The notes: generated by a model from the sequence alone, not told the origin. Shown: positions 52,431 to 61,436, numbered from the stretch's first letter. The stretch is 64,000 nt of DNA from Bacillota bacterium (GCA_023410675.1 JAEYPM010000066.1:1-64000); one strand, 5' to 3'. Numbers and translations are program-made.

Positions 52431-52988
52431 GTGAGAGTAATAAGTGGAAAATGTAGAGGAACAAAACTAATAGCCCCTGAAGGGTTAACCACAAGACCAA
52501 CAACAGATAGAATTAAAGAAACACTTTTTAATATGATTGCCTTTGATATTCCAAACAGCAATTTTTTAGATTTATTTAGTGGATCAGGAGCAATTGGTAT
52601 TGAAAGTTTAAGTAGAGGGGCTAAAAAAGTAGTTTTTGTAGAAAAGGATAAGGTAGCTTTAGATTGCATTGAAAAAAATTTAATTAAGACGCACCTAAAA
52701 GAAAACAGTCAAATATATCCTGTTGATGTATTATCTGCATTAAAAACATTAGAAAAAAATGAAGAAAAATTTGATATTATCTTTATGGATCCACCTTATC
52801 ACCTAGAATATATATCCGAAATATTACAGAAAATTCTCGATTTCGACTTATTATCTAAAGAAGGGTATATTATTTTAGAAAGAAGTTCAAATACTACTAT
52901 ACCAATCGTAAAAAATTTGGTATTATGGAAAGAAAAGATATATAAAACGACGACGATTAATTTTTTGAGGAAGGACAGTAAAAAATGA
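52431..52988 (+). CDS. rsmD: 16S rRNA m2G966 methyltransferase RsmD
   Basis: A 185-residue methyltransferase. The start reads (Met)-Arg-Val-Ile-Ser-Gly-Lys, the family N-terminus, and the GTG at 52431 has GGAGTGGATG just upstream. An ATG at 52410 abuts the recG stop and has no site. Motifs are LDLFSGSGAIGIESLSRGAK (SAM binding) and the catalytic MDPPYH. Order rsmD-coaD matches ylbH-coaD of B. subtilis. It overlaps coaD by 4 bases. Confidence 0.95.
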   Translation: MRVISGKCRGTKLIAPEGLTTRPTTDRIKETLFNMIAFDIPNSNFLDLFSGSGAIGIESLSRGAKKVVFVEKDKVALDCIEKNLIKTHLKENSQIYPVDVLSALKTLEKNEEKFDIIFMDPPYHLEYISEILQKILDFDLLSKEGYIILERSSNTTIPIVKNLVLWKEKIYKTTTINFLRKDSKK

Positions 52989-53464
52989 GAATAGGAATAT
53001 ATCCTGGAAGTTTTGATCCTATTACCAATGGACATATGGATATTGTCGAAAGAGCTTCAAAACTAGTGGACACACTTATTGTAGCTATTTTATCCAATCC
53101 AAGTAAAAATAATAGTTTATTTGCTATAGAAGAACGTAAAGATATGATTACCAATTGTGTGCATCATTTGTCAAATGTATATGTGGATAGTTTTTCAGGA
53201 CTTTTGGTGGATTATGCAAAGGCACAAGGAGCAGAAGTCATTGTAAGAGGAATGAGGGCCGTCACTGATTTCGAATATGAAATGCAGATGGCACAAATAA
53301 ACAAAAGTATCTATACCAAGGTTGAAACCATATTTCTTGTAACAAGTGCAGAGCATTCTTTTTTGAGTTCAAGTGCAGTGAAAGAACTTGCAAAGTTTAA
53401 AGGAAACTTTTTTAGTTTAGTTCCAGAATATGTAGCAAACAAATTAGTTGAAAAATTCGCTTAA
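52985..53464 (+). CDS. coaD: Phosphopantetheine adenylyltransferase
   Basis: A 159-residue nucleotidyltransferase making dephospho-CoA from 4'-phosphopantetheine and ATP. The PGSFDPITNGHMDIVERA motif holds the T/HxGH nucleotide site (here TNGH). VRGMRAVTDFEYEMQMA and the SSSAVKELAKF signature are complete. Overlap with rsmD shows coupling. coaBC, an earlier CoA step, is absent from its expected slot after rpoZ. Confidence 0.97.
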   Translation: MRIGIYPGSFDPITNGHMDIVERASKLVDTLIVAILSNPSKNNSLFAIEERKDMITNCVHHLSNVYVDSFSGLLVDYAKAQGAEVIVRGMRAVTDFEYEMQMAQINKSIYTKVETIFLVTSAEHSFLSSSAVKELAKFKGNFFSLVPEYVANKLVEKFA

Positions 53465-53480
53465 GTCAGGGGGGAAAGCA

Positions 53481-54026
53481 ATGGATATTAGCAAATGTGG
53501 AGAAATAATGGGTTTGATTGATTATTTGGAAGATATTATTGATAAGAGTAAACCATCAATGTTATCAAATAAAGTTGCAGTTAATAAAGAGCAACTCATA
53601 GAAATTATAGAAGAGATCAGACTTAAAATTCCTGCAGAAGTACAGCAATCCATGTGGGTTAGAGATGAAAGAAATAAGATATTAGCGGATGCACAAAGCG
53701 AAGCACACATAATTATTGAAGAGGCTCATGAACGCTTACAGGATCTAATTGATCAACATGAAATTACAAGGCAAGCCAAAGAACAAGCACAGGTAGTTCG
53801 TGAAAATGCAAATAGGGACTCAAGAGAAATTAGACTTGGTGCTATGGAATATGCTGAAGAAGTATTTAAAGAAGTCGAGCAAAAATTAAAAGGTGTATTA
53901 GATAATGTTCATAGAGAAGTTAATGAATTTGAAATGCAGTTAACGGATGTTTTAGCAAGAATATATGACCATAGGCAAGAAATAAAAGGCATCATTAGTA
54001 GCAGTAATAAGAATGATGAGGAATAA
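53481..54026 (+). CDS. Coiled-coil protein downstream of coaD, unknown
   Basis: A 181-residue soluble protein that is almost wholly helical. The N-terminus (GEIMGLIDYLEDIIDKSKPS) is followed by a long heptad coiled coil from about 60 to 165, rich in Glu, Arg, Gln and Ala and recalling V-type or F-type ATPase stalk subunits. I start at 53481 after CAGGGGGGAAAGCA. Similar proteins are often found beside coaD in Clostridia and annotated as ATPases without evidence. I assign no function. It ends just before a complex hairpin. Confidence 0.7.
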   Translation: MDISKCGEIMGLIDYLEDIIDKSKPSMLSNKVAVNKEQLIEIIEEIRLKIPAEVQQSMWVRDERNKILADAQSEAHIIIEEAHERLQDLIDQHEITRQAKEQAQVVRENANRDSREIRLGAMEYAEEVFKEVEQKLKGVLDNVHREVNEFEMQLTDVLARIYDHRQEIKGIISSSNKNDEE

Positions 54027-54034
54027 GAAAAAGT

Positions 54035-54136
54035 AACACTTGATAAGTTGAGAGGTTTCCTTCTAGGATGACAGTCTACATAATAGAATGTCACTGCCTA
54101 GGAAACACTACATGTTTTCAAGTGTTATTTTTTTTC
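54035..54136 (+). terminator. Large branched hairpin terminator
   Basis: Outer stem AACACTTGA (54035-54043) pairs with TCAAGTGTT (54118-54126), followed by eight T residues. Inside, GTTTC (54055-54059) pairs with GAAAC (54102-54106), CTAGG (54063-54067) with CCTAG (54097-54101), and TGACA (54069-54073) with TGTCA (54089-54093). It is far more elaborate than the other terminators here. Confidence 0.8.
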
Positions 54137-54167
54137 TATTAATTACACATAATAGTATCATGGAATT

Positions 54168-54202
54168 AGAGATAATATAACAAGAGATAATATAACAAGA
54201 GG
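54168..54202 (+). repeat. Tandem 15-base repeat before the polysaccharide deacetylase
   Basis: AGAGATAATATAACA is present twice in a row (54168-54182 and 54183-54197) with a partial third copy AGAGG that forms the ribosome site. Each copy contains GATAAT, a -10-like hexamer. Confidence 0.85.
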
Positions 54203-54208
54203 TGAGTT

Positions 54209-54979
54209 ATGAGTAAAAAAACTTTGATTCTTTTACTATTTGCTTTAATGAGTTATAACGTATTCGCATCACAAGATATACCAAAGAATAAAGAGGCTTA
54301 TGTGATTATTATCATTGACGATTTTGGAAATAATTTGACAGGGACAAAAGAAATTTTGGAAATGCCTATTCAATTAACTGGTGCCGTAATTCCAGGGATG
54401 CGTTATTCTGTGGAAGACGCAAGAAGACTTCATGAATCAGGTAAAGAAGTCATTCTTCATGTTCCTTTAGAAGCAGAATGTGGGAAAAAAGAATGGCTGG
54501 GCAATATGGGTATTACAACAGATATGAATGAAGACCAAATCAATAAAATACTTGAGAAGGCTATTAAAGAAATACCCCATATAAAGGGGATGAATAATCA
54601 CATGGGATCAAAGGCGATGAAAGATGAAAAAATTGTCAGTCAGCTCATGGAATTTGCAAGGTGTAATTCTCTTTACTTTGTAGACAGTAAGACGACGGAT
54701 GGCAAACTTTCTAAAGTGCTAAGCCTAAAAAATGGGGTCACTTTTTTTACAAGAGATGTATTTATTGATAATCAACTTTCCGTTTATGAAGCGAAAAAAA
54801 GACTTCTTGATCTTGAGAAGATTGCTAAAGAAAAAGGCTTTGCGATTGGGATTGGTCATGTTGGGAAGAAAGGACCTTATACTACAAGGGCACTAAGAGA
54901 AACGATAGGCGGCATGCAAGAAAGAGGCATAAAATTTGTAACACTGAGCCAGCTGATGGAAATAAGAGGGGATAAGTAG
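54209..54979 (+). CDS. Divergent polysaccharide deacetylase family protein
   Basis: A 256-residue exported protein. A signal peptide (about 4-20, ending FAS) precedes the domain. IIIDDFGNNLTGTKEIL carries the Asp-Asp of the NodB-like metal site. EVILHVPLEAE and GMNNHMGSKA match the divergent (DUF610/YibQ) subgroup, which keeps the TIM-barrel-like fold but differs from true deacetylases. The C-terminal FAIGIGHVGKKGPYTTRAL is also typical. Substrate unknown, probably envelope glycan. A promoter for the next gene overlaps its stop. Confidence 0.88.
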   Translation: MSKKTLILLLFALMSYNVFASQDIPKNKEAYVIIIIDDFGNNLTGTKEILEMPIQLTGAVIPGMRYSVEDARRLHESGKEVILHVPLEAECGKKEWLGNMGITTDMNEDQINKILEKAIKEIPHIKGMNNHMGSKAMKDEKIVSQLMEFARCNSLYFVDSKTTDGKLSKVLSLKNGVTFFTRDVFIDNQLSVYEAKKRLLDLEKIAKEKGFAIGIGHVGKKGPYTTRALRETIGGMQERGIKFVTLSQLMEIRGDK

Positions 54980-55005
54980 ACAAATGTCTATTATGTAGCT
55001 ATAAT
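54977..55005 (+). promoter_or_regulatory. Sigma-A promoter with palindromic -35 for the M16 peptidase
   Basis: TAGACA (54977-54982), 17-base spacer, TATAAT (55000-55005). The -35 is part of the palindrome TAGACA-AA-TGTCTA (54977-54990) and includes the upstream stop codon TAG. The gene starts 56 bases downstream. Confidence 0.75.
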
Positions 55006-55061
55006 GGAAGAAGTGACTAACGTAGTACGAATATTTAAACTATTTTACAGGAGGGAATAAA

Positions 55062-57971
55062 GTGCAAGAACATGATATAAGGGGTTATACTTTAGATTAT
55101 AATGAATATGTGATGGAAATAGATAGCCATGTATCCATATATAGACACAACAAAACCATGGCTAAGATACTATATATTGCAGCACAAGATGAGCACAAAA
55201 CTTTTTGTATTGGATTTAGAACACCCCCTAAGGATAGTACAGGAGTACCTCATATTATAGAACACTCAGTTCTTTGTGGGTCAAAAAAATATCCACTTAA
55301 AGATCCTTTTGTAGAACTAGCCAAGGGCTCTTTAAATACCTATCTCAATGCCATGACTTATCCAGATAAAACAGTATATCCTATATCAAGTCAGAACAGC
55401 AAAGATTTTCACAATCTTATGTCTGTTTATTTAGATGCTGTATTTTTCCCAAAAATTTATGAAAAAAAAGAAATTTTGATGCAAGAAGGATGGCGCTACC
55501 ATATTGAAAGTGAAGAAGATCCTTTAGAATATAAAGGTGTGGTTTATAATGAAATGAAAGGGGCGTTTTCTTCACCTGAGGAAATATTGTTTAGGAAGAT
55601 TAAGCAAAGTTTATTTCCTGATACAACTTATGCTTATGAGTCCGGAGGAGATCCTAGTGCAATACCAGATCTGACATATAAAGACTTTATAGAATTTCAT
55701 GACAAATATTATCATCCTTCAAATGCGTATATATTTTTATATGGAGATATAGAAATTGAAGAAGAGCTTCGTTTTATAGATGAGGAGTATTTATCTCATT
55801 TTGAATATAAAGAAATAGATTCTAATATTTTACTTCAAACACCATTTGAAAAACCAATATATAATAAAGCCTATTATTCTGTTACAGAAGAAAGAGGAAA
55901 TCAACTCTATATCTCCATGAACTTTGTGGTAGGAGAGATAGCAAATAGGAAACTTATGCTTACCTTGTCTATACTAGAATATGTACTTTTAGAAACACCT
56001 GGTGCACCCCTTAAAAAAGCTCTAATCCAAGCAGGAATAGCAGAAGATGTTTTTGGGATTTTCCAAGGAAGCTTGAGACAGCCTATTTTTAGTATAGTTG
56101 CAAAAAATGCATCAGAAGATAAAAAAGAAGTGTTTTATCAACTAGTGATGGAGACACTTAGAAAGATTCAAGAAGAAGGAATTCCAACAGAGCTTTTGGA
56201 AGGAGCACTTCAGGTAAAAGAATTTAATTTAAGAGAGGCAGACTCAAAGGGTTATTCAAAAGGACTGCTTTATTCTTTAAGTGCTATTAAGAATTGGGTC
56301 TATGATAGTTCACCTATTGATTATCTTAAGTATGAGAATGACCTTACATTTATTAAAGAAAATATGAATAATGGATACTTTGAAGCCATCATTAAAGAAT
56401 ATTTTCTTAATAACACCCATAGATCTCAAGTTGAACTTTATCCAAAACTAGGTCTTGATAAAACTATGGACGAAGAAATAAAGGCAAAACTTGCTAAGAT
56501 TAAAGCCAATTGGAGTCAAGATGAATTAAGAAAACATATAGAAGAAACATTAAAATTTAAAGCTTTTCAAGAGGAAGTTGATTCACTAGAATCTATTCAT
56601 AGTATTCCTTTACTAGAGAAAAGTGACTTACAGAAGGAAGTCAACTATCCAAGATATGAAACGAAAACTAAAGATGAGAACACTTATATTGTAACCCCTA
56701 TATTTACTAATAAAATAGCTTATATCAATTGGTATGTTTCGTTAAATGGAATAGAGAATAAATACTTGCCTTATTTAGGTATGATTGTAGGGATATTAGG
56801 AAAGCTTAATACAAAAAATTATACGTATGAGCAGCTTTCAGCCTATATAGACAAAAATATTGGCGGACTAGAATATCATATACAAGCAATTGCAAATCTC
56901 AATCCTTCGCAGGAGTTCACCCCAGTATTTTATATCCAATCAAAAGCATTAATGGGTAGCATCAATGAGCAAGTGGAAATACTAAGAGAAGTTCTTCAAA
57001 ATACACTTTTTGAAGATGAAACAAGAATTTTAGAAATTATTAAGGAAATGAAATCTTTGCTTGAGATGACCATAAGTGGTGAAGGCCATCGCATTGCTTA
57101 TGGAAGGCTATTAGCACACTTATCAAAAACTGATGCTTTTGAAGAACAGACCAAAGGGTTATCTTTTTATCATTTCATATGTGACATCGAAAAAAATTGG
57201 GACTTAAAAAAAGGTTCGGTTATCAAAGATTTAAAAACAGCGTATAGCTATCTTGCTAATAAAAAAAGAATAGTAGTCGGGCTCACTGTAGATGATGAGT
57301 TTGTAGACACATCGATAGACATCATAGCAAAAGAAATTCATAAACTAAACAATGAGGAAATATCATCGACACATAATGAATTTAAATCAAGCACTATTCA
57401 AGAAGCTCTTGTATATCCAGGAAATGTTAATTATGTAGCCATGGGCTATAACTTTTCTCATCTAGGATACACTTACAGTGGCAGTCTGCTAATGCTAAAA
57501 TCCATTCTTTCTATGGATTATTTATGGAATAAAGTTAGAGTACAAAATGGAGCATATGGATGCTTCTGCGATTTTAGGCGTAGTGGAAATATGTTTATGG
57601 TATCCTACAGAGATCCTAATGTTAAAAAAACAATGGATATATATAAGCAAACAGTTAGCTATATAGAAAATCTTAATCTGAACGAAAGAGAACTCCTCCA
57701 ATATCTTATTGGAACCATTAGCAGTTTAGATTTTCCATATACAGCTTCTACAGAAGGTAAAACAGCACAAGTTTACTATTTTGTAGGCATGACACAAAAA
57801 GAACTTCAAAAAGCTAGAGACCAGCTGTTTTCAACGACAAATGAAACGCTTAGAAGTTTTGCACCACTTATAAAAGATTGTTTTGAAAAGAACATGTATT
57901 GCGTTTTTGGCAATACAAATAGTATTGAAGAAGCAAAAGATATATTTAAAGAGATTACACAGGTGCAATAA
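55062..57971 (+). CDS. M16C insulinase-family metallopeptidase (PreP-like)
   Basis: A 969-residue clamshell peptidase of the M16C group, like eukaryotic presequence protease. The inverted zinc motif is His64-x-x-Glu67-His68 in VPHIIEHSVLCGS, with the third ligand Glu in the EMKGAFSSPEE region about 80 residues on. Two M16 halves joined by a helical hinge are apparent; the second half lacks the motif, as expected. Such enzymes degrade small peptides; no signal peptide is present, so it is probably cytosolic. Start is GTG after CAGGAGGGAATAAA. Confidence 0.92.
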   Translation: MQEHDIRGYTLDYNEYVMEIDSHVSIYRHNKTMAKILYIAAQDEHKTFCIGFRTPPKDSTGVPHIIEHSVLCGSKKYPLKDPFVELAKGSLNTYLNAMTYPDKTVYPISSQNSKDFHNLMSVYLDAVFFPKIYEKKEILMQEGWRYHIESEEDPLEYKGVVYNEMKGAFSSPEEILFRKIKQSLFPDTTYAYESGGDPSAIPDLTYKDFIEFHDKYYHPSNAYIFLYGDIEIEEELRFIDEEYLSHFEYKEIDSNILLQTPFEKPIYNKAYYSVTEERGNQLYISMNFVVGEIANRKLMLTLSILEYVLLETPGAPLKKALIQAGIAEDVFGIFQGSLRQPIFSIVAKNASEDKKEVFYQLVMETLRKIQEEGIPTELLEGALQVKEFNLREADSKGYSKGLLYSLSAIKNWVYDSSPIDYLKYENDLTFIKENMNNGYFEAIIKEYFLNNTHRSQVELYPKLGLDKTMDEEIKAKLAKIKANWSQDELRKHIEETLKFKAFQEEVDSLESIHSIPLLEKSDLQKEVNYPRYETKTKDENTYIVTPIFTNKIAYINWYVSLNGIENKYLPYLGMIVGILGKLNTKNYTYEQLSAYIDKNIGGLEYHIQAIANLNPSQEFTPVFYIQSKALMGSINEQVEILREVLQNTLFEDETRILEIIKEMKSLLEMTISGEGHRIAYGRLLAHLSKTDAFEEQTKGLSFYHFICDIEKNWDLKKGSVIKDLKTAYSYLANKKRIVVGLTVDDEFVDTSIDIIAKEIHKLNNEEISSTHNEFKSSTIQEALVYPGNVNYVAMGYNFSHLGYTYSGSLLMLKSILSMDYLWNKVRVQNGAYGCFCDFRRSGNMFMVSYRDPNVKKTMDIYKQTVSYIENLNLNERELLQYLIGTISSLDFPYTASTEGKTAQVYYFVGMTQKELQKARDQLFSTTNETLRSFAPLIKDCFEKNMYCVFGNTNSIEEAKDIFKEITQVQ

Positions 57972-58002
57972 CAATACGTTCTATACGAAAAGGTATTTTT
58001 TT

Positions 58003-58010
58003 GATATAAT
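58003..58010 (+). promoter_or_regulatory. Possible extended -10 element upstream of a hairpin
   Basis: TGATATAAT ends at 58010, with no good -35. Transcription would begin about 58017 and meet the hairpin at 58024 at once. It may be chance, or the start of a short terminated RNA. Confidence 0.3.
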
Positions 58011-58023
58011 AAGATTTGTTAAA

Positions 58024-58060
58024 ACAAAGTACTATTAGAAATAATAGTACTTTGTTTTTC
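58024..58060 (+). terminator. Terminator after the M16 peptidase
   Basis: A perfect 14-bp stem, ACAAAGTACTATTA (58024-58037) and TAATAGTACTTTGT (58042-58055), with a GAAA tetraloop, followed by TTTT. Confidence 0.92.
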
Positions 58061-58102
58061 AACATGGATTCTTATGAATTCTAATAGTGAGGAGAAAAAG
58101 AC

Positions 58103-58285
58103 ATGAATTTGACACAAAAACAAAAAAGGGTAATTGTTATCATTTTAGCATTTATTCTTATAGCAACTGGGGCATTACAAATTGTCTTTAACATTCAATT
58201 TAATGAGCAAATAGTAAAATTTATGCAGATGATTATCTTGCTGGTTGCTTTTTATTTGCTATGTATACCACCTAAAAAGAAGTAG
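58103..58285 (+). CDS. Small two-helix membrane protein, unknown
   Basis: A 60-residue protein with an N-terminal basic stretch (NLTQKQKRV), two hydrophobic helices (about 10-28 and 38-56) and a basic end (PPKKK). GTGAGGAGAAAAAG precedes the ATG, so translation is likely. It lies in its own slot between a terminator and a dehydrogenase gene. No family recognised. Confidence 0.65.
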   Translation: MNLTQKQKRVIVIILAFILIATGALQIVFNIQFNEQIVKFMQMIILLVAFYLLCIPPKKK

Positions 58286-58325
58286 AAAAAAGATAAAAAA
58301 GTAAAAGTAATAGATGGAGGTTGAA

Positions 58326-59087
58326 ATGGAATTTCAGGGCAAAGTTGTTATAGTAACAGGAGGCGGACAAGGAATAGGAAATAGTATTGCCAAAGAATTT
58401 GCAAAAGAAAAGGCAAGTGTTATTATAGCTGAAATAGATAATGAGGCAGGTCTTGAAACACAGGAAGAGATACATGCTTTTGGTGGTGACTGTATGTATA
58501 TCCATACAGATGTAAGCAAAGAGCAAGATGTAATAGATATGGTAAAACAGGTAACAGAGCGTTATAAGAAAATAGACATATTAGTCAATAACGCGGCTAT
58601 TAGTTCCGAAGGCACTTTGTTTTCTCGAACAATTGAAGACTTTGAGAAAGTTATAAAGGTCAATGTTGTTGGTGCATATATATGTAGCCGTTATTGTAGT
58701 GAATATATGCAAGAAGGAAGTAGCATTATTAATATCGCATCAACGCGAGCTATAATGAGTGAACCACACACAGAGCCTTATTCTGCATCAAAAGGAGCAA
58801 TCCTTTCACTAACACATTCTTTAGCAGCAAGTCTTTCGCCTAAAGTGCGTGTAAATAGTATTAGCCCAGGGTGGATTGATGTATCACAAGCTAAAAAGAA
58901 AAAAGATCGTAAATTTACTGTTCTAACGGAACAAGATCATATGCAGCATCTTGTTGGCAGGGTAGGTCAACCTAAAGATATTGCTCAGGCTGTCCTTTAT
59001 TTAGCTAGTGAAAAGGCAAGTTTTATAACAGGAACCAATATGATCATTGATGGTGGAATGACAGTTAAGATGATCTATTTAGAATAA
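58326..59087 (+). CDS. Short-chain dehydrogenase/reductase
   Basis: A 253-residue classical SDR. The cofactor loop TGGGQGIGNS is at 11-20, DVSKEQ and NNAA follow, and the catalytic triad is Ser139, Tyr152 and Lys156 (YSASKGA). The ISPGWIDVS motif is conserved, and INMIIDGGMTV-like residues close the fold. Start at 58326 follows TGGAGGTTGA; an ATG at 58314 would place the site inside the gene. Probably NAD(P)-dependent and cytosolic. Substrate cannot be told; FabG-like or sugar-type SDRs are both possible. Confidence 0.9.
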   Translation: MEFQGKVVIVTGGGQGIGNSIAKEFAKEKASVIIAEIDNEAGLETQEEIHAFGGDCMYIHTDVSKEQDVIDMVKQVTERYKKIDILVNNAAISSEGTLFSRTIEDFEKVIKVNVVGAYICSRYCSEYMQEGSSIINIASTRAIMSEPHTEPYSASKGAILSLTHSLAASLSPKVRVNSISPGWIDVSQAKKKKDRKFTVLTEQDHMQHLVGRVGQPKDIAQAVLYLASEKASFITGTNMIIDGGMTVKMIYLE

Positions 59088-59101
59088 GAGGGGATTATAT
59101 C

Positions 59102-59662
59102 ATGATAAAACAAGAAGATAACTATATACGTAGCAAAAAAAACAAGTATCTAAAAATGAGCATAATATGGATGAGTATTGTTCTCATAATATTTTTTGCT
59201 GGAATCATTGTTTCCAAGCAACGAGCAAACTATTTTACTGTTGTTGCAGCTGTACTTGTTATTTCACTGGCACAGAATCTTACAAGATATATAGCTATTA
59301 GAAGGTTTAATTCTCCGAGTAAAGAGCATGTATCCATTTTAAACACAATAAAGGGGGATTGTTATTTATACCATGGAGTTTTACTTCCAGATACAAAGAA
59401 AATTCACTTTATTGATCATGTTATCATCACTGAAAATCACATTTATTTTATAGCACAAGATATAAAAACTATTGATAACGTTAAAGATTGGCTTGTTAAG
59501 GGATTAAGTAAAAAGGGTATAAACCAAAAAGAACTTCAGTTTATTAATATAAAAGATGAGAAGCAAGTAAAAGAAGCTGCAAAAAGTATAGAAAAAGAAT
59601 TACAAATTAAAGGTAGTATGCTTGACCAAAAAAGTGAAATTTTAGAAGCAATGATGATGTAG
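59102..59662 (+). CDS. Membrane protein with soluble nuclease-like tail, unknown
   Basis: A 186-residue protein with two hydrophobic helices (about 19-38 and 43-62), a basic turn (RYIAIRRFNSPSKE), and a cytosolic alpha/beta domain (70-186) with HVIITENHIYFIAQ. The pattern recalls NERD-type domains (strand-turn-strand after a double helix), but I see no complete catalytic motif. GAGGGGATTA precedes the ATG. Flanked by the SDR and a pseudouridine synthase 17 bases downstream, probably co-transcribed. Confidence 0.55.
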   Translation: MIKQEDNYIRSKKNKYLKMSIIWMSIVLIIFFAGIIVSKQRANYFTVVAAVLVISLAQNLTRYIAIRRFNSPSKEHVSILNTIKGDCYLYHGVLLPDTKKIHFIDHVIITENHIYFIAQDIKTIDNVKDWLVKGLSKKGINQKELQFINIKDEKQVKEAAKSIEKELQIKGSMLDQKSEILEAMMM

Positions 59663-59679
59663 AAAATAGGAGAAGATAC

Positions 59680-60648
59680 ATGAGGAAGATCATAGTCTCA
59701 CAGGAAGAGGCAAATCAGAGGTTAGACAAATTTCTATTAAAGCATTATAAAAAGTGCCCTAAGAGCTTTATTTATAAAGGCATACGCACAAAGAAAATTA
59801 AGTATAATCAAAAAAGAGCTAAAGGGAATGAAATACTGAAGACAAATGATGAAATACAAATATATTTTAATGAAGAACAAATAAAAACCTTTGAAGAAAA
59901 TAAAATAGTTACTAAGATGCCAATAACCTTTAAAACGGTTTATGAAGATGATAATATACTTATCGTTGATAAACCTGTGGGTTTACTTACTCAAAAGGAC
60001 AGTAAAGATGGATGTAGTTTAGCCGAGCAAGTGCTTTGTTATTTAAGTGAGAATGGAAGTTATGATAGCAAACACACCAAAGGGTTTACACCTGCTCCGT
60101 GTAATCGTTTAGATAGAAACACTGCGGGGATCGTCCTTGTAGGTAAAAACATAAAGGCAGTTCAGGCTATAAGCACAATGTTAGAGCATAAGCTAATATC
60201 AAAGTATTATATGAGCATTGTATTAGGAAGGATAACAGAGCCTATTATCTTAAAAGGCTATCATATGAAAGATACAAGTAAAAATGAGGTTCAAATATTT
60301 GATCACTATGTGAGTGGCTTAAAAGAAGTAGAAACTAGGATATTACCTCTTAAAACAAATGGTAGATATACAGTTATAGAGGTACAGCTGGTAACAGGAA
60401 AAACCCACCAAATTAGAGCTCATTTAAGCTCAATAGGGCATCCCATTATTGGTGATCCAAAGTATGGTGATAAGATAGAAAACAAGTATTTTAAAGATAA
60501 GTTTCATTTAACAGCTCAGTTTTTATGTGCCTATAAGATAAAATTTGAACTATGTATTGAACCCTTTATGTATTTACAAGATAGGGTTTTCACAGTGTCG
60601 GCACCTTATATTTATTCACAAATCTGTCAAGCAGAAAACCTCATTTGA
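59680..60648 (+). CDS. RluA family pseudouridine synthase
   Basis: A 322-residue RNA pseudouridine synthase with an N-terminal S4-like domain (EEANQRLDKFLLKHYKKCPKSF) and the catalytic domain. The catalytic Asp lies in PCNRLDRNTAGIVLVG, and the KTHQIRAHLSSIGHPIIGDPKYGD motif is complete. Family assignment is firm, but whether it is RluC- or RluD-like or acts on tRNA is unclear. Its 3' end overlaps the convergent - strand gene by 22 bases, without a terminator between them. Confidence 0.92.
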   Translation: MRKIIVSQEEANQRLDKFLLKHYKKCPKSFIYKGIRTKKIKYNQKRAKGNEILKTNDEIQIYFNEEQIKTFEENKIVTKMPITFKTVYEDDNILIVDKPVGLLTQKDSKDGCSLAEQVLCYLSENGSYDSKHTKGFTPAPCNRLDRNTAGIVLVGKNIKAVQAISTMLEHKLISKYYMSIVLGRITEPIILKGYHMKDTSKNEVQIFDHYVSGLKEVETRILPLKTNGRYTVIEVQLVTGKTHQIRAHLSSIGHPIIGDPKYGDKIENKYFKDKFHLTAQFLCAYKIKFELCIEPFMYLQDRVFTVSAPYIYSQICQAENLI

Positions 60649-61409
60649 TGAAGTACATGTGAAGCAGAGAGCTTAGCTTGTTCCATATAATGATAAATAA
60701 GTGCTTTTTCACTATCATATGGAGCAATATATTTCGCGGCAACAGCAAAATTCCTTTTTTGATATTCTTCATAGGCAACGAGTAAAGTAAGATCCATTAT
60801 GATTTGCGAGTTTCTAAGTTTTTTGGCACACATTAATGCTGAAAAGTAATCATGGAGCTTTATAAAAAGTTCGCAGGCATCAACATATTCTTTTACAAAA
60901 AACAACGTAATAGCAGTTTCTTCTATTTGACGAAGTCCTAAGTACTTAAGGTGTTCTTCTTTACACTTGTTAAAGCAATCGATGGCATGATTAAATTGGT
61001 ATAATTTTAGATAGCAAAGACCAGCTTCGTAATAGTAAGAATTTTTTTTATAGAGCTTTATAGCTAGAGGTAGGTTAAAAAAGCTATAAAAGAAAGCTGC
61101 TTTTTTTTCACTATGTATATTTTCGCACAGCATGGCTCCTAAACGATAATACTTTTTTATTTCAGCAAGTTGAATAGCTTCAGAATAAAGTCCTTGATTT
61201 TCATAACACTTAATAGCTAATAGATAGGCTTTCCCTTTTGTAAAACACTGGGCAGCAAGCAAATACTGACCTAATTTCTTATAAAGAAGACCGGCGATAA
61301 AATAAAGACCATTTTTGTCTAGAATTCGAGCTTTTTTTTCAGTGCTATATTTAAGAAATTTAAATCTTTTTCTGGTACATCGAATAAAAAATACGATATA
61401 GTGTATCAT
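60627..61409 (-). CDS. TPR-like helical repeat protein, unknown
   Basis: A 260-residue protein. A hydrophobic start (MIHYIVFFIRCTRKRF) may be a short anchor. Residues 35-215 contain degenerate tetratrico-like pairs: LYKKLGQYLLAAQCFTKG, CYENQGLYSEAIQLAE, CYLKLYQFNHAIDCFNKC and LFFVKEYVDACELFIKL. It is rich in Tyr, Leu and Cys. The ATG at 61409 has AGGAGGAAC upstream; an earlier in-frame start adds six residues. It lies alone on the - strand and has its own promoter. Function not recognised. Confidence 0.7.
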   Translation of the reverse strand: MIHYIVFFIRCTRKRFKFLKYSTEKKARILDKNGLYFIAGLLYKKLGQYLLAAQCFTKGKAYLLAIKCYENQGLYSEAIQLAEIKKYYRLGAMLCENIHSEKKAAFFYSFFNLPLAIKLYKKNSYYYEAGLCYLKLYQFNHAIDCFNKCKEEHLKYLGLRQIEETAITLFFVKEYVDACELFIKLHDYFSALMCAKKLRNSQIIMDLTLLVAYEEYQKRNFAVAAKYIAPYDSEKALIYHYMEQAKLSASHVLHQMRFSA

Positions 61410-61436
61410 AGTTCCTCCTAATTTCATAAATTTACA

